Positions 46,111 through 54,491 of a DNA stretch of 64,000 nucleotides are shown piece by piece. The DNA is from Bifidobacterium bohemicum DSM 22767 (GTDB lineage: Bacteria; Actinomycetota; Actinomycetes; Actinomycetales; Bifidobacteriaceae): the NCBI RefSeq assembly GCF_000741525.1, contig NZ_JGYP01000002.1, positions 806,001-870,000 on the forward strand, written 5' to 3'. The position numbers and the translations under genes were made by a program. The first letter of the stretch is position 1, and each line of letters starts with the position of its first letter. The notes under the pieces were generated by a model. It saw nothing but the letters and a program-made list of their open reading frames with translations. It did no database searches and had not been told where the DNA came from.

Positions 46111-49044
46111 TCACGTACGCTTATGCGCAGGGCCTTCAGCCGACACGCCACGGAGCTTTTCGCGTAGGCGTCGCAATACCATGCCTCCGATCACGCCACC
46201 AAGGGCTACGAGCGCGGCAACCGCCAGGAGGTACCATCGCCGCCAACCCGTAAACGGCAGGCCGGATGCGGATGGAACCGCGGCCAACCGTATCTCGAAC
46301 CGGTCGGACTCGTTGCCCTTGATGTCGCGCGAACCATGGATGGTGTCTATGTTGTGCGTCATCTCGAGTGCTCCGGCGCGGTCGACGGCCTTTATCGAGA
46401 TAGGACCGGCCGCCATGCCCGCAGGGACGTCCAGCCTCCATGTGCCGTCAGCCTTTGCGACGGTGGAGGAAAGGCCGCCATCAGGCCACGTGACGTCGAT
46501 GGTCGATTTCGCAATCGGGTCGAAGCCCGCTCCGGAAAGTGCACCCGCCGCAACCGGCACGGAACTTTGGACCTTCCCGGAAAGCCCTTCGCTTTGACTG
46601 ACGGCGAGCGAATCGACCGTTGGGGGCACCATGTCGATGACCTGGTCATAAACCACCCCGATGGCCGGCGGACCCCCATCGACGTCCTGCAAAACGGCAT
46701 ACACCGCGAACACTGTGCGATTACGATAGAGACTGCCTACCTTGAGAAAATCCGCAGCCGGAATATCAACCGACCACTGCGCCGCAACCGATGCCGGCGA
46801 CGTGGATGATGCCGGCACATCGGTGACGGCCGCCAGCTTCCCGACGGACTTGACCGAGCCGGGGATCCGATATTTGCAATCCGGAACCCTGATGCCATCG
46901 TTGGAAGTGCCGATGGGGGCCGGTTTAGAGGAAGGACAGTCCGTCTCGCCTCCTGTTTTTGCCGCCGAACCGCCGTCGGATCCGTTGGCCGATCCGGCGG
47001 ACGGACCGTCCTGGGGCACGATGTAGAGGCTGAACGTATCATCCTTGTGCAACGCCGTCAGACCTCCGGCAACCGACACCTTGGAACCAGCTGGCAACGC
47101 GGTTTCCCCGGTCTTTGTGTCGAGCACCGTATGTGGCGCAGACACAAGCCTGATTTCGGGGTTGGTGTTGAAATTCCGTTGGAAGTCGGCGCTCATGATA
47201 GGCGAGAAGCGCGAGGCCATGCGGAAACCGGCGTTCTGAGTCTGATAGGCACGATAACGCACCGATGGTTGGGTGCTGGGATCCAGCGCGCGATGATCGA
47301 CCATGCTCCACTTGCCGTCAGCGCCCACAGTGACGCTGCCGATCAACACACCGCTGGTGTCATCACCTTTCGGGTCGTCCGTAAGCATCGGATGATCCGG
47401 GTCCTCCGAATAGAGCGTCAGCGTATACCCCGGCACACCGGTGCCGGTGATCAAGCGCGAGCTCGGGGCCGCGTAACCGCGGTATTGGTCGATCGTCGGA
47501 GCTTGAGGCCGCGCGATGTCGAGACCATAATATGCACTGTCGATCGTCCATCCCAGATCAAGCTGTTTTTGAACCGCATCCTGCGCCATACCGTCGGTGA
47601 TGCCCGGGTCGGCCGGACCGTGAGGATCGTCCGGACTGGTCACCTTGCAGCCCGGTGTCGCCACAGGCCAAGTGACCAGCTTGAAATAGCCATCGAGCGG
47701 TTTGCCATCCTTCTGGCCTTTTTTGGCGACCTTGAAGTCGATCGAGCCATCGGCGCGCTGAGCGACACCCGGCTGGCCCGCATTCGGCACCATCAGCTTG
47801 TTGGTGTTGTTCGTCGTGTAGATGGAGTCGAAATAGTTGGACTTCCCATTGAATGCTGCGGAATAGGTCACTCCCCCCTGCGCCGTATACGGCGTGGGTC
47901 CCATGCCCGCCAAAGGCTGACCGGTGACCAGCTGCGGGGTCGGGGTCAAGGCATCCACCGGCACCCACGAATTCCCGTTCTGCAATCCGATCCATTGATA
48001 TTTGAAGGCGCTCACCTGGTTGCACGGGTTGTTCGGGTCGGAACTGTAGGCGGCGTTGTACCAGAACACGAAAAACGAGTCCTTCGGCGCCACCCCTTCC
48101 TCGGCGCCCACCGCGACGCCATGATCGGTGACCAATCCCCAGTTGGACTGGCCGTAGCTCCATAGCTGCGGGGTGGTGTTGTAGCCGATAAAGGACATCG
48201 GCACATCGCAGCCCGTGCGGTCGCCCCCACCCGCACAGGTGCCCGGGTATACGGTGACGGTACGACCCGCCATGACGTTGGTCGCCAAAGGCTCGGCGTC
48301 GAGCCGCTGGGTGTTCATCGAAGCGTCCCAACTGGCATGCGCTCCGACGATGACGTATATGCGGGGCATGATCTTGCGGCCGTTCGACGTGGCCGACGCC
48401 CACCAGTCAGGGTACGAACCGGCGTCGATGTAGTTCATGTCGCATTCGACCGACATGGTGATGTAGTCGTACAGGCCAGAATGCAGCACCTTCAGAATGG
48501 TGAAATGCTCATCCTGATCGTCCGCCCATCGCTTCGCGCCCAATTGCAGGTTGGTCAGACCCACAGCGTCACTGGCATCACCCATGGTCTTGATGTAGTT
48601 GATCATGTGGGCGTAGTCCTCCCCGGTGGGATAATCGCCGTAATCGTAGTAGATGCCGATACCGGTATCCCTGCCCCACGTACCGTCGCCCTTATTGGGG
48701 TCAACCTCGCCGTGCGCCACACGCACCATGAAATCAAGGCGCAATTCATCGGTGTTCGTGTCGATCTTGTCGTTATTGCCCAGAATCTGGTACAGCATCG
48801 GCTTACGGTCGGCTCCGTTAGGAGCGGTGACGTCCTGCGTGTTCCGCCAAGCGGTTTGCTGGGTATTCACATCCCGAACCATTTCGGGAGCGCCATCGGA
48901 GCCTTCGGATAAAGCACTGCCGACGCCAGACCTGGTCAGTGGTTCTGATTCCGCATTGGCGGCAAGACCCGAAGAAGGCACGACAAACAGCAGCGCCAGC
49001 AGCGCCACCAATACGCCGCGCACCGACCTTTCCATACTGTTCAT
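46111..49044 (-). CDS. Large pilus tip/adhesin-like surface protein, LPFTG-anchored
   Basis: A 977-residue exported protein with signal peptide (RGVLVALLALLFVVPSSG) and C-terminal sorting signal LPFTG at 929-933, a membrane helix and a positively charged tail. The N-terminal 500 residues form an unrecognised region rich in Tyr, Trp and Asp (for example IGIYYDYGDYPTGEDY) that may hold the binding surface. The C-terminal part looks like Ig-like modules: one around ITGTGVPGYTLTLYSEDPDH and one around VPPTVDSLAVSQSEGLSGKV. The ATG at 49044 is chosen because AGGGGGC lies about 9 nt upstream; ten codons more are possible. As the first gene before backbone pilin and class C sortase, it is the probable pilus tip. 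Ligand unknown. Confidence 0.9.
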   Translation of the reverse strand: MNSMERSVRGVLVALLALLFVVPSSGLAANAESEPLTRSGVGSALSEGSDGAPEMVRDVNTQQTAWRNTQDVTAPNGADRKPMLYQILGNNDKIDTNTDELRLDFMVRVAHGEVDPNKGDGTWGRDTGIGIYYDYGDYPTGEDYAHMINYIKTMGDASDAVGLTNLQLGAKRWADDQDEHFTILKVLHSGLYDYITMSVECDMNYIDAGSYPDWWASATSNGRKIMPRIYVIVGAHASWDASMNTQRLDAEPLATNVMAGRTVTVYPGTCAGGGDRTGCDVPMSFIGYNTTPQLWSYGQSNWGLVTDHGVAVGAEEGVAPKDSFFVFWYNAAYSSDPNNPCNQVSAFKYQWIGLQNGNSWVPVDALTPTPQLVTGQPLAGMGPTPYTAQGGVTYSAAFNGKSNYFDSIYTTNNTNKLMVPNAGQPGVAQRADGSIDFKVAKKGQKDGKPLDGYFKLVTWPVATPGCKVTSPDDPHGPADPGITDGMAQDAVQKQLDLGWTIDSAYYGLDIARPQAPTIDQYRGYAAPSSRLITGTGVPGYTLTLYSEDPDHPMLTDDPKGDDTSGVLIGSVTVGADGKWSMVDHRALDPSTQPSVRYRAYQTQNAGFRMASRFSPIMSADFQRNFNTNPEIRLVSAPHTVLDTKTGETALPAGSKVSVAGGLTALHKDDTFSLYIVPQDGPSAGSANGSDGGSAAKTGGETDCPSSKPAPIGTSNDGIRVPDCKYRIPGSVKSVGKLAAVTDVPASSTSPASVAAQWSVDIPAADFLKVGSLYRNRTVFAVYAVLQDVDGGPPAIGVVYDQVIDMVPPTVDSLAVSQSEGLSGKVQSSVPVAAGALSGAGFDPIAKSTIDVTWPDGGLSSTVAKADGTWRLDVPAGMAAGPISIKAVDRAGALEMTHNIDTIHGSRDIKGNESDRFEIRLAAVPSASGLPFTGWRRWYLLAVAALVALGGVIGGMVLRRLREKLRGVSAEGPAHKRT

Positions 49045-49083
49045 TTTCGAAACGCCCCCTAAAGAGTAGCGCATTGCGCCATG

Positions 49084-49132
49084 TTTTCATTAATGGATTG
49101 ACATGCGCCGCTCTCTCATTTTTCATTAATGG
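49084..49132. repeat. Two direct repeats upstream of the pilus operon
   Basis: TTTTCATTAATGG occurs at 49084-49096 and 49120-49132, 36 nt apart, with palindromic core CATTAATG. The position, 40-90 nt before the tip gene, suits a regulator-binding pair. Confidence 0.45.
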
Positions 49133-49751
49133 GCATTCACAACATCAATCACAAGAACAGAAACAGTATGCACATTAAAACTGGTAACGCCGAGCACATA
49201 AGTATGAGCTAGGCTACAATCGTTCGACCTTGAACATCAACCGTTTATCGTCGAACCAATCGACAATGATTACGTATTTCATCATAAAAGCCGGTATGGC
49301 ACACATCAGCGGGCCCCTTCAGGCAACCCAGGCCGCACGGTCAGAACCGGCAGCGCATAAACGCAACACATTACCAATTGCGACATTCCTCATACTTCCG
49401 GCTCAGATTTCACCAACAGGAAAGCCCTTGCGCGGTTCCGGCACACGAAGGCAACGCACCGACGACCGCCCCATAAACGGTTCAGCATCGTCGAATCGCC
49501 GACGGCCACGGCGGCAAACACGGACATACGGCCATCCCGGCACCGATACTGACACATGAATCAGAAAAACGAAACGACGAATGCAAACCAATGGACGGGC
49601 GGCGGTCCGCGACGGAACCGCGCGGGCGGCCATCTGACCGAGACGGCGGAATCCACAAGCCCCGACACAATAAGATCCGCGCGACATGGTGCGGAATCAT
49701 CACCGAACCATGTTCGCGCGGATCAACGCAAGAAACCCTTAAGACAAATGC
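49133..49751. other. Gene-free stretch between pilus operon and ftsY
   Basis: About 620 nt without a recognisable gene on either strand. Small overlapping open frames are present but lack ribosome-binding sites and similarity. The pilus promoter should lie in the left part. Confidence 0.45.
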
Positions 49752-50960
49752 TTATGCAAGCACCCCTTCCACGAACCCCTCGGGATCGAATGGCGCGAGA
49801 TCGTCCGGACCTTCGCCCAAGCCCACGAGCTTGACGGGCACGCCCAGCTCACGCTGCACCGAAACCACGATGCCGCCCTTGGCCGAGCCATCGAGCTTCG
49901 AAAGCACGACGCCCGTGAGCCCTATCGCCTCAGCGAAGACCTTCGCCTGAACCATGCCATTCTGGCCGGTCGTGGCATCGAGCACCAACAGCACCTCGTC
50001 GACGGGGAGGTTCTTTTCGGTCACACGCCGGATCTTGCCGAGCTCGTCCATCAGATTCGCCTTGTTCTGCAAACGACCGGCGGTGTCGACGATCAGCACG
50101 TCGACGTTCTCCTCCTTGGCGCGACGCGACGCTTCGAACGCGACCGAGGCCGGATCGGCCCCCTCCTTTTCGGCACGGACCACGGGCACGTTGACCTTGC
50201 TGCCCCAAGTCTCAAGTTGATCCGCGGCGGCGGCACGGAAGGTGTCGGCGGCGGCGAGCATCACCGATTTGCCCTCGGAGACGAACAGCCGGGCCAGCTT
50301 GCCCGCGGTGGTGGTTTTGCCGGTGCCGTTGACTCCGACCATGATGATGACGCTGGGACGGGTGGCGCCGGGCTTGTCCGCGTTCAGCGCACGATCCGGC
50401 TCGACGTTGACCAGATCGACCAGTTTGGAGCGCAGCGCCTCACGCACCGCAGCCGGGTCGGCATCGCCGTTGACGCGTGAATCCCTGCGAAGACCCTCGA
50501 CGAGCTCCTCGCTGGCCTCACTGCCCACATCCGCAAGCAGCAGCGTATCCTCGACGTCCTCCCAGTCCGATTCGGAAAGGTTGTCTTTGGCGAGGATGTT
50601 GAACAGGGCTTTGCCGAAGGGGTTCGAGGACTTGGAGAGTTTGGCCTTCAGACGGGTCACGCGGGAGGCGGATGATTCGGGGCGTTCGGGCACAGGCTCC
50701 CCAGACGCCACAGAGCCGGCAGAAACTGGCGCAACGGACGTCGTTCCCGATTGCGCAGGAGCATCGGTCACCGGCACCCCACGGCCGGCGGCGCCCCCGT
50801 CATCCGAAGCCTCCGGTCCATCATCCTCACGCGCATGGGCGGCAATGCCGTCGGACGACGTTCCACCGTTCCGCTTGAAGTGAACGACTCCCCATACGAC
50901 GATGGCGACGGCGATGACAAGGACAAGCGCCACTATGGCGACAATCAGGTTCGTGTTCAT
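49752..50960 (-). CDS. ftsY: Signal recognition particle receptor FtsY
   Basis: A 402-residue SRP-family GTPase that docks ribosome-SRP complexes to the membrane for cotranslational insertion. It has an N-terminal transmembrane anchor (residues 4-27), an acidic disordered A domain (30-105), then the N domain and G domain: GVNGTGKTTTAGKLA (209-223), AADTFRAAAADQL, DVLIVDTAGRLQNK, the SKLDGSAKGG guanine-specificity motif and GEGPDDLAPF near the end. The ATG at 50960 is well supported: a TACAAT -10 box lies 7 nt upstream, suggesting a leaderless message, though AAGGG is also present. A longer frame to 51023 would read through a C10 run and is not real. It is divergent from the TetR gene. Confidence 0.97.
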   Translation of the reverse strand: MNTNLIVAIVALVLVIAVAIVVWGVVHFKRNGGTSSDGIAAHAREDDGPEASDDGGAAGRGVPVTDAPAQSGTTSVAPVSAGSVASGEPVPERPESSASRVTRLKAKLSKSSNPFGKALFNILAKDNLSESDWEDVEDTLLLADVGSEASEELVEGLRRDSRVNGDADPAAVREALRSKLVDLVNVEPDRALNADKPGATRPSVIIMVGVNGTGKTTTAGKLARLFVSEGKSVMLAAADTFRAAAADQLETWGSKVNVPVVRAEKEGADPASVAFEASRRAKEENVDVLIVDTAGRLQNKANLMDELGKIRRVTEKNLPVDEVLLVLDATTGQNGMVQAKVFAEAIGLTGVVLSKLDGSAKGGIVVSVQRELGVPVKLVGLGEGPDDLAPFDPEGFVEGVLA

Positions 50961-50967
50961 AACCCTT

Positions 50968-50973
50968 ATTGTA
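50968..50973 (-). promoter_or_regulatory. Predicted -10 box of ftsY
   Basis: On the minus strand TACAAT stands 7 nt before the ftsY ATG, the spacing expected of a leaderless transcript. No consensus -35 was found. Confidence 0.45.
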
Positions 50974-51000
50974 TGTGGACGCTGCCACCTCCGGGCGGAT

Positions 51001-51010
51001 GGGGGGGGGG
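51001..51010. repeat. G10 homopolymer in the ftsY-tetR spacer
   Basis: Ten consecutive G residues lie about 28 nt upstream of the ftsY -10 and 66 nt upstream of the tetR -10. Such tracts are slippage-prone and can alter promoter geometry. Confidence 0.8.
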
Positions 51011-51075
51011 ATACACGACGCACGACACCGCACCCGTCCTGCTTATAGCGGCGGTGAAAAGTGCCAGCCCCAACC

Positions 51076-51081
51076 TACAAT
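51076..51081 (+). promoter_or_regulatory. Predicted -10 box of the TetR gene
   Basis: TACAAT ends 6 nt before the ATG at 51088, which has no ribosome-binding site. GTGAAA at 51054-51059 is a weak candidate -35. Confidence 0.45.
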
Positions 51082-51087
51082 GCAATC

Positions 51088-51936
51088 ATGTCCAACACTT
51101 CCCGAATGACGTCATACCAGCGCCGCGAACAGCTTATACAGGTCGGCCGAGGCCTGTTCGCAGCCAAGGGGTTCGAAGCAGTGAGCGTGGAGGAGATTGC
51201 GGCGGCCGCCAAAGTCTCAAAACCGATCATTTACGAGCATTTCGGCGGCAAAGAAGGCCTGTATGCCGTGGTGGTGGACCGTGAGATGCAAAAACTGACG
51301 AACACTTTGATCGGCGCGCTCTCGGACGACGACGCCCACCCGCGGCAGATCGTGGAACGCACCTCATTGGCGCTCCTTACCTATATCACGGAAAACGCCG
51401 ATGGTTTTGGCGTCCTGGTGCGCGACCGCCCGACCACCGACCCCACCGGTTCGTTCAGCTCACTTTTAGGCGACGTGAGCCTCAAGGTCGAGGAAATCCT
51501 GGCCAAGGCATTCAAAAAGTACGGACTCCCCGCAAAGAACGCGCCATATTACGCCCAGATGCTGGTGGGCATGACCGTCTTCACCGGACAATACTGGGCG
51601 ATGAACAAACTCAAGACCAACAAGGAGCAGTTGGCGGCCCATATCGTCAACCTCGCCTGGCATGGCCTGTCACGTCTTGAAGCCAAACCTGAACTTGTCT
51701 TCGAGAAGGGCGGCGGCGACAGGCACCGGGACGACGGACCGGGGCAGGACGAACCGGCCTCGAGCCGGGAGAAGGGCAGACATCCGGAAGAACACCATGA
51801 AAGCGCGGGCGCGGATGGCTTGAATCGCGACATCGACGACGGGCCGGAATACGACAAAGCCGAAGGGGCACGTTCAGAACAGGCAAGGCGCGCGACGCAT
51901 GACCATCTCAAGAGACAGCGGCGAAATCGGCCTTGA
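51088..51936 (+). CDS. TetR-family transcriptional regulator with long polar tail
   Basis: A 282-residue regulator. The N-terminal DNA-binding domain is clear: RREQLIQVGRGLFAAKGFEA, VSVEEIAAAAKVSKPIIYEH and FGGKEGLYAVVV, with the helix-turn-helix at about residues 30-50. The ligand-binding region ends near AWHGLSRLEAKPELVF (about 205). The remaining 75 residues are highly charged and low in complexity (GGGDRHRDDGPGQDEPASSR and similar), unusual for a family of about 200 residues; they may be disordered or the result of a shifted stop. The TACAAT box 6 nt upstream of the ATG indicates a leaderless transcript. Targets are unknown; the divergent ftsY is the obvious neighbour, but TetR control of ftsY would be unexpected. 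Confidence 0.9.
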   Translation: MSNTSRMTSYQRREQLIQVGRGLFAAKGFEAVSVEEIAAAAKVSKPIIYEHFGGKEGLYAVVVDREMQKLTNTLIGALSDDDAHPRQIVERTSLALLTYITENADGFGVLVRDRPTTDPTGSFSSLLGDVSLKVEEILAKAFKKYGLPAKNAPYYAQMLVGMTVFTGQYWAMNKLKTNKEQLAAHIVNLAWHGLSRLEAKPELVFEKGGGDRHRDDGPGQDEPASSREKGRHPEEHHESAGADGLNRDIDDGPEYDKAEGARSEQARRATHDHLKRQRRNRP

Positions 51937-52084
51937 TGCAACCCTCCGCAATGTCCGCGCCTCCGACGGCGATACGAGCCAGCGAGATAATACAGCAGCA
52001 CCGCGAGGGCGGTCACCGCGTAAGGGTAAAATGTAGTCACTATTAAGCTTTGCTGTAACTATCGCTGATTATCATTGAGGGATC

Positions 52085-53125
52085 ATGCCGCACGACGAGA
52101 CACCGAAAACGCTCACCTTCGTGGTGCCTGCGTACAACATGCAGGAATATCTGAGCCGTTGCGTTTCGTCATTGCTGGCGACGCCGCACCCCGACGACAT
52201 CGAGGTGCTTATCGTGGACGACGGCTCCTCCGACGGCACCCCGGCTCTGTCGGACCGGCTCGCAGCCCAGAACCCCGGCAACGTGCGGGTGATCCACCAA
52301 AAGAACAAAGGTCACGGCGGCGCCGTCAACACAGGCATGGCGGAAGCACGAGGCATGTACCTCAAGGTGATCGACGCCGACGACTGGGTGGGCGCCGGCA
52401 CCCTGACCACCATGATGGGGGCGCTGCGAAAGCAACGCGGCTGCAAACAGCCAATCGACCTGTTCGTGACGGACTACGTATACGACAAGGTCAACAAACG
52501 ACGCAAGCACACCGTCCATTTCAGGAACGTCATGAAGGCAGGGCAGCGCCTCGGTTGGGACGACCTCAGACGGTTCGGCATAGCGCAGTACATGATCATG
52601 CACGCACTGACCTTCCGGACCGACATTCTTCGACAGGCACAGACAGAACTGCCGGAGCACACGTTCTACGTTGATTTCATCTATGCCTATCAACCCTTCC
52701 CCTGGGTCAATTCGATCATGTACCTCCCCATCCCCTTCTACCACTATTTCATCGGGCGCGACGGGCAGAGCGTCCAGACCGATGTGATGATCCGACGCGT
52801 GAACCAGTTGGTACGCATCAACGGGCTGATGGCGCAGGCCACCCCCGAACGCGGCACGGTCTCGGACGGGCTGTATCGATATATGATTCACTTCCTCTCG
52901 ATTCAGAGCGTGGTCGCCAGCGCCTTCCTCATCCTTTCGCGCGACCCGGTGAACTACGAAGCCAAACGTCGCATGTGGGCCGACATCGAGCGTGTCTCCC
53001 CCCGGATCGCTCGGGACGTGCGGCATCAGCTGCCCAGCAGGGCGATCAATCTGCCCGGTCGCGTCGGACGCTTCCTGATACGCCACGGATATCGTATCGC
53101 CGAAGCGATCATCGGATTCAACTAG
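52085..53125 (+). CDS. Glycosyltransferase family 2
   Basis: A 346-residue GT-A glycosyltransferase with LTFVVPAYNMQEYLSRCV, EVLIVDDGSSDGT, NKGHGGAVNTGMAEARG and the metal site LKVIDADDWVG. The second half (FVTDYVYDKVNKRRKHTV, then FYVDFIYAYQPFPWV) resembles bacterial glycosyltransferases that modify surface glycans or lipids. No transmembrane helix is obvious. TGAGGGA stands 6 nt before the ATG. The gene is alone between tetR and tRNA-Lys and lies far from the main polysaccharide locus, so its target may differ. Donor and acceptor are unknown. Confidence 0.92.
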   Translation: MPHDETPKTLTFVVPAYNMQEYLSRCVSSLLATPHPDDIEVLIVDDGSSDGTPALSDRLAAQNPGNVRVIHQKNKGHGGAVNTGMAEARGMYLKVIDADDWVGAGTLTTMMGALRKQRGCKQPIDLFVTDYVYDKVNKRRKHTVHFRNVMKAGQRLGWDDLRRFGIAQYMIMHALTFRTDILRQAQTELPEHTFYVDFIYAYQPFPWVNSIMYLPIPFYHYFIGRDGQSVQTDVMIRRVNQLVRINGLMAQATPERGTVSDGLYRYMIHFLSIQSVVASAFLILSRDPVNYEAKRRMWADIERVSPRIARDVRHQLPSRAINLPGRVGRFLIRHGYRIAEAIIGFN

Positions 53126-53186
53126 ACGTTCAGTGCGGGCGCGACGCACGACGCGACAGGTCGTTCCCGGAATCCAGGGATGGTTG

Positions 53187-53192
53187 TATAAT
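53187..53192 (+). promoter_or_regulatory. -10 box of tRNA-Lys
   Basis: TATAAT lies 11 nt upstream of the tRNA. A weak -35 (TTCCCG, 53164-53169) sits 17 nt further up. Confidence 0.55.
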
Positions 53193-53203
53193 ATTTTTTC
53201 GTT

Positions 53204-53276
53204 GCCCCTCTGGCTCAATGGTTAGAGCAGCGTCCTTTTAAGTCGTGGGTTGTGGGTTCGAGTCCCACGGGGGGCA
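53204..53276 (+). tRNA. tRNA-Lys(TTT)
   Basis: A 73-nt tRNA with acceptor stem GCCCCTC/GGGGGGC (one G-T pair), D arm TGGCTCAATGGTTAGAGCAG, anticodon loop CTTTTAA with anticodon TTT, and T arm GTGGGTTCGAGTCCCAC. The anticodon stem contains a T-T mismatch. No CCA is encoded. Confidence 0.93.
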
Positions 53277-53281
53277 CACGC

Positions 53282-53310
53282 AAGGTACCGCTATTCGGCG
53301 GTACCTTTTT
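53282..53310 (+). terminator. Terminator of tRNA-Lys
   Basis: A perfect 10-bp stem AAGGTACCGC/GCGGTACCTT (53282-53291 with 53298-53307) is followed by a T-run (53306-53310). Confidence 0.92.
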
Positions 53311-53353
53311 CGTATCCATAGAAACCGTTGGAAACATTGGGGTTTTCGGATAT

Positions 53354-53689
53354 TCAAAGGAATTTCCGACAGATTCCGGCATCAATGCCATTCCGCACTA
53401 TATCAGGCCACAGATTTTTCGAAGGGCTATCCATGGAGACGAATAGGGAGGAGGTCACGATGCCAGGAGTGATGCCCACGAAGCCCGTCACCATGCCGGA
53501 AGCGGCGCCTGCCGCCGTATAATGGCTCGCACGAATTACCTCCGGTGAACCCCGTGGCTCAAAGAAGAGCGTGGTACTCCCCCACGCATAGCCCGCGGTG
53601 CCGAAGGCAGCAAACGCAGAACCCGCGTTGTCTGCACCGATTAGCATTCTGGAAATCATGACGACCGGAAGACAGCATTCACTCGACAT
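53354..53689 (-). other. Possible decayed fragment resembling an ammonium transporter
   Basis: A minus-strand open frame fills most of the gap before the helicase genes. Its segment AAGAASGMVTGFVGITPG resembles the GAASGAVAGLVAITP block of Amt ammonium transporters, preceded by SAFAAFGTAGYAWGSTTLFF. The rest of such a transporter (about 400 residues) is absent, and the upstream end overlaps the next gene on the other strand. It is either a decayed fragment or a chance similarity; there is no ribosome-binding site. Confidence 0.25.
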
Positions 53690-54491
53690 TCTCAGCTATT
53701 GGTGCGCGGTCGAGCTTTTTTCTCCGCAGTCCTGGAACAATCCGACGACGATCAGCCTCGCGAACGTCCCTCAAAACCACCGAAACGACCCATATCAGAA
53801 TCTGCCGTGGGAAGGTCTCCGGGCAAATATGCATATCGGTCTGACTCGTCACGGGAAATCCTCGTTCCCGGAAAAATACCATGAAGTGAAATTCGGCGGC
53901 TATCAGTTGCAGACCGATATGCAATCGCGACTGCAGCAACCTTTTTCCTTCATCCAAGCAACGAAAGACTGGATGGGAAAACGGAACATCTGGCCCAATG
54001 AAGCCGATTCGCACATCCGGGCGATCCTTCAAGAGGCACAAGGAAAATGGATGGAGCTGACATATGGTTCGGAAACCCTGCCCGTTGGCTCGTTCGTCTC
54101 GGATGCCTTGGTCAGGTTCCTGATGGACACCATGGAAAACGTGGCCCGCGCCGCAAAACGACCGGAACGCGTGACGGCTCTCTATCTGAAGAATTATCCG
54201 CGGAAGTACCGCGAAAAGCCTTATTATGCAATGGTCAATCCAGCCAAGGACGGGAACGGAGAAAGTCGGCGCACTTCAAAATGGCTCCGCCACGACTCCT
54301 TCTGCATTCAGGCCGGCCTGTTCCAACAGGTCGCGTTCAATGCCCTACAGAACGCGTCCGAATTAGTGCGCAAATCCACCGCATTGGAAAAAACGGGCAA
54401 GGAGGAACGGCTGCCGTCCGGATACGGCACGAAAAGCTCCGGAATGCGGCATCAAATAGCGTCGATGATGTGTTTCGAAGTGCGTGATTGA
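53658..54491 (+). CDS. N-terminal part of a split UPF1-like helicase protein
   Basis: A 277-residue protein beginning SLDILSYWCAVELFSPQSW, a start seen in large bacterial AAA_11/AAA_12 helicases before the ATPase core. It contains no nucleotide-binding motif itself. The ATG at 53658 is preferred to a GTG at 53598. Its last codons overlap the next gene by 8 nt in a different frame: here CFEVRD then stop; there DGALGPVSSLAISQYA. Read together they give a smooth sequence if four bases (one TGAT/TTGA-like repeat unit near 54485-54490) are removed, so one gene of about 1,270 codons was probably split by a small insertion. Two translationally coupled subunits are the alternative. Function of this domain is unknown. 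Confidence 0.7.
   Translation: MTTGRQHSLDILSYWCAVELFSPQSWNNPTTISLANVPQNHRNDPYQNLPWEGLRANMHIGLTRHGKSSFPEKYHEVKFGGYQLQTDMQSRLQQPFSFIQATKDWMGKRNIWPNEADSHIRAILQEAQGKWMELTYGSETLPVGSFVSDALVRFLMDTMENVARAAKRPERVTALYLKNYPRKYREKPYYAMVNPAKDGNGESRRTSKWLRHDSFCIQAGLFQQVAFNALQNASELVRKSTALEKTGKEERLPSGYGTKSSGMRHQIASMMCFEVRD

Noticed and set aside
49230..49834. Overlapping small plus-strand frames before ftsY
   Set aside because: Polar, Arg/Thr-rich translations without ribosome-binding sites; one runs into the ftsY coding region on the other strand.
50961..51023. Longer FtsY start at 51023
   Set aside because: Would translate the C10 tract; the membrane anchor and -10 spacing support 50960.
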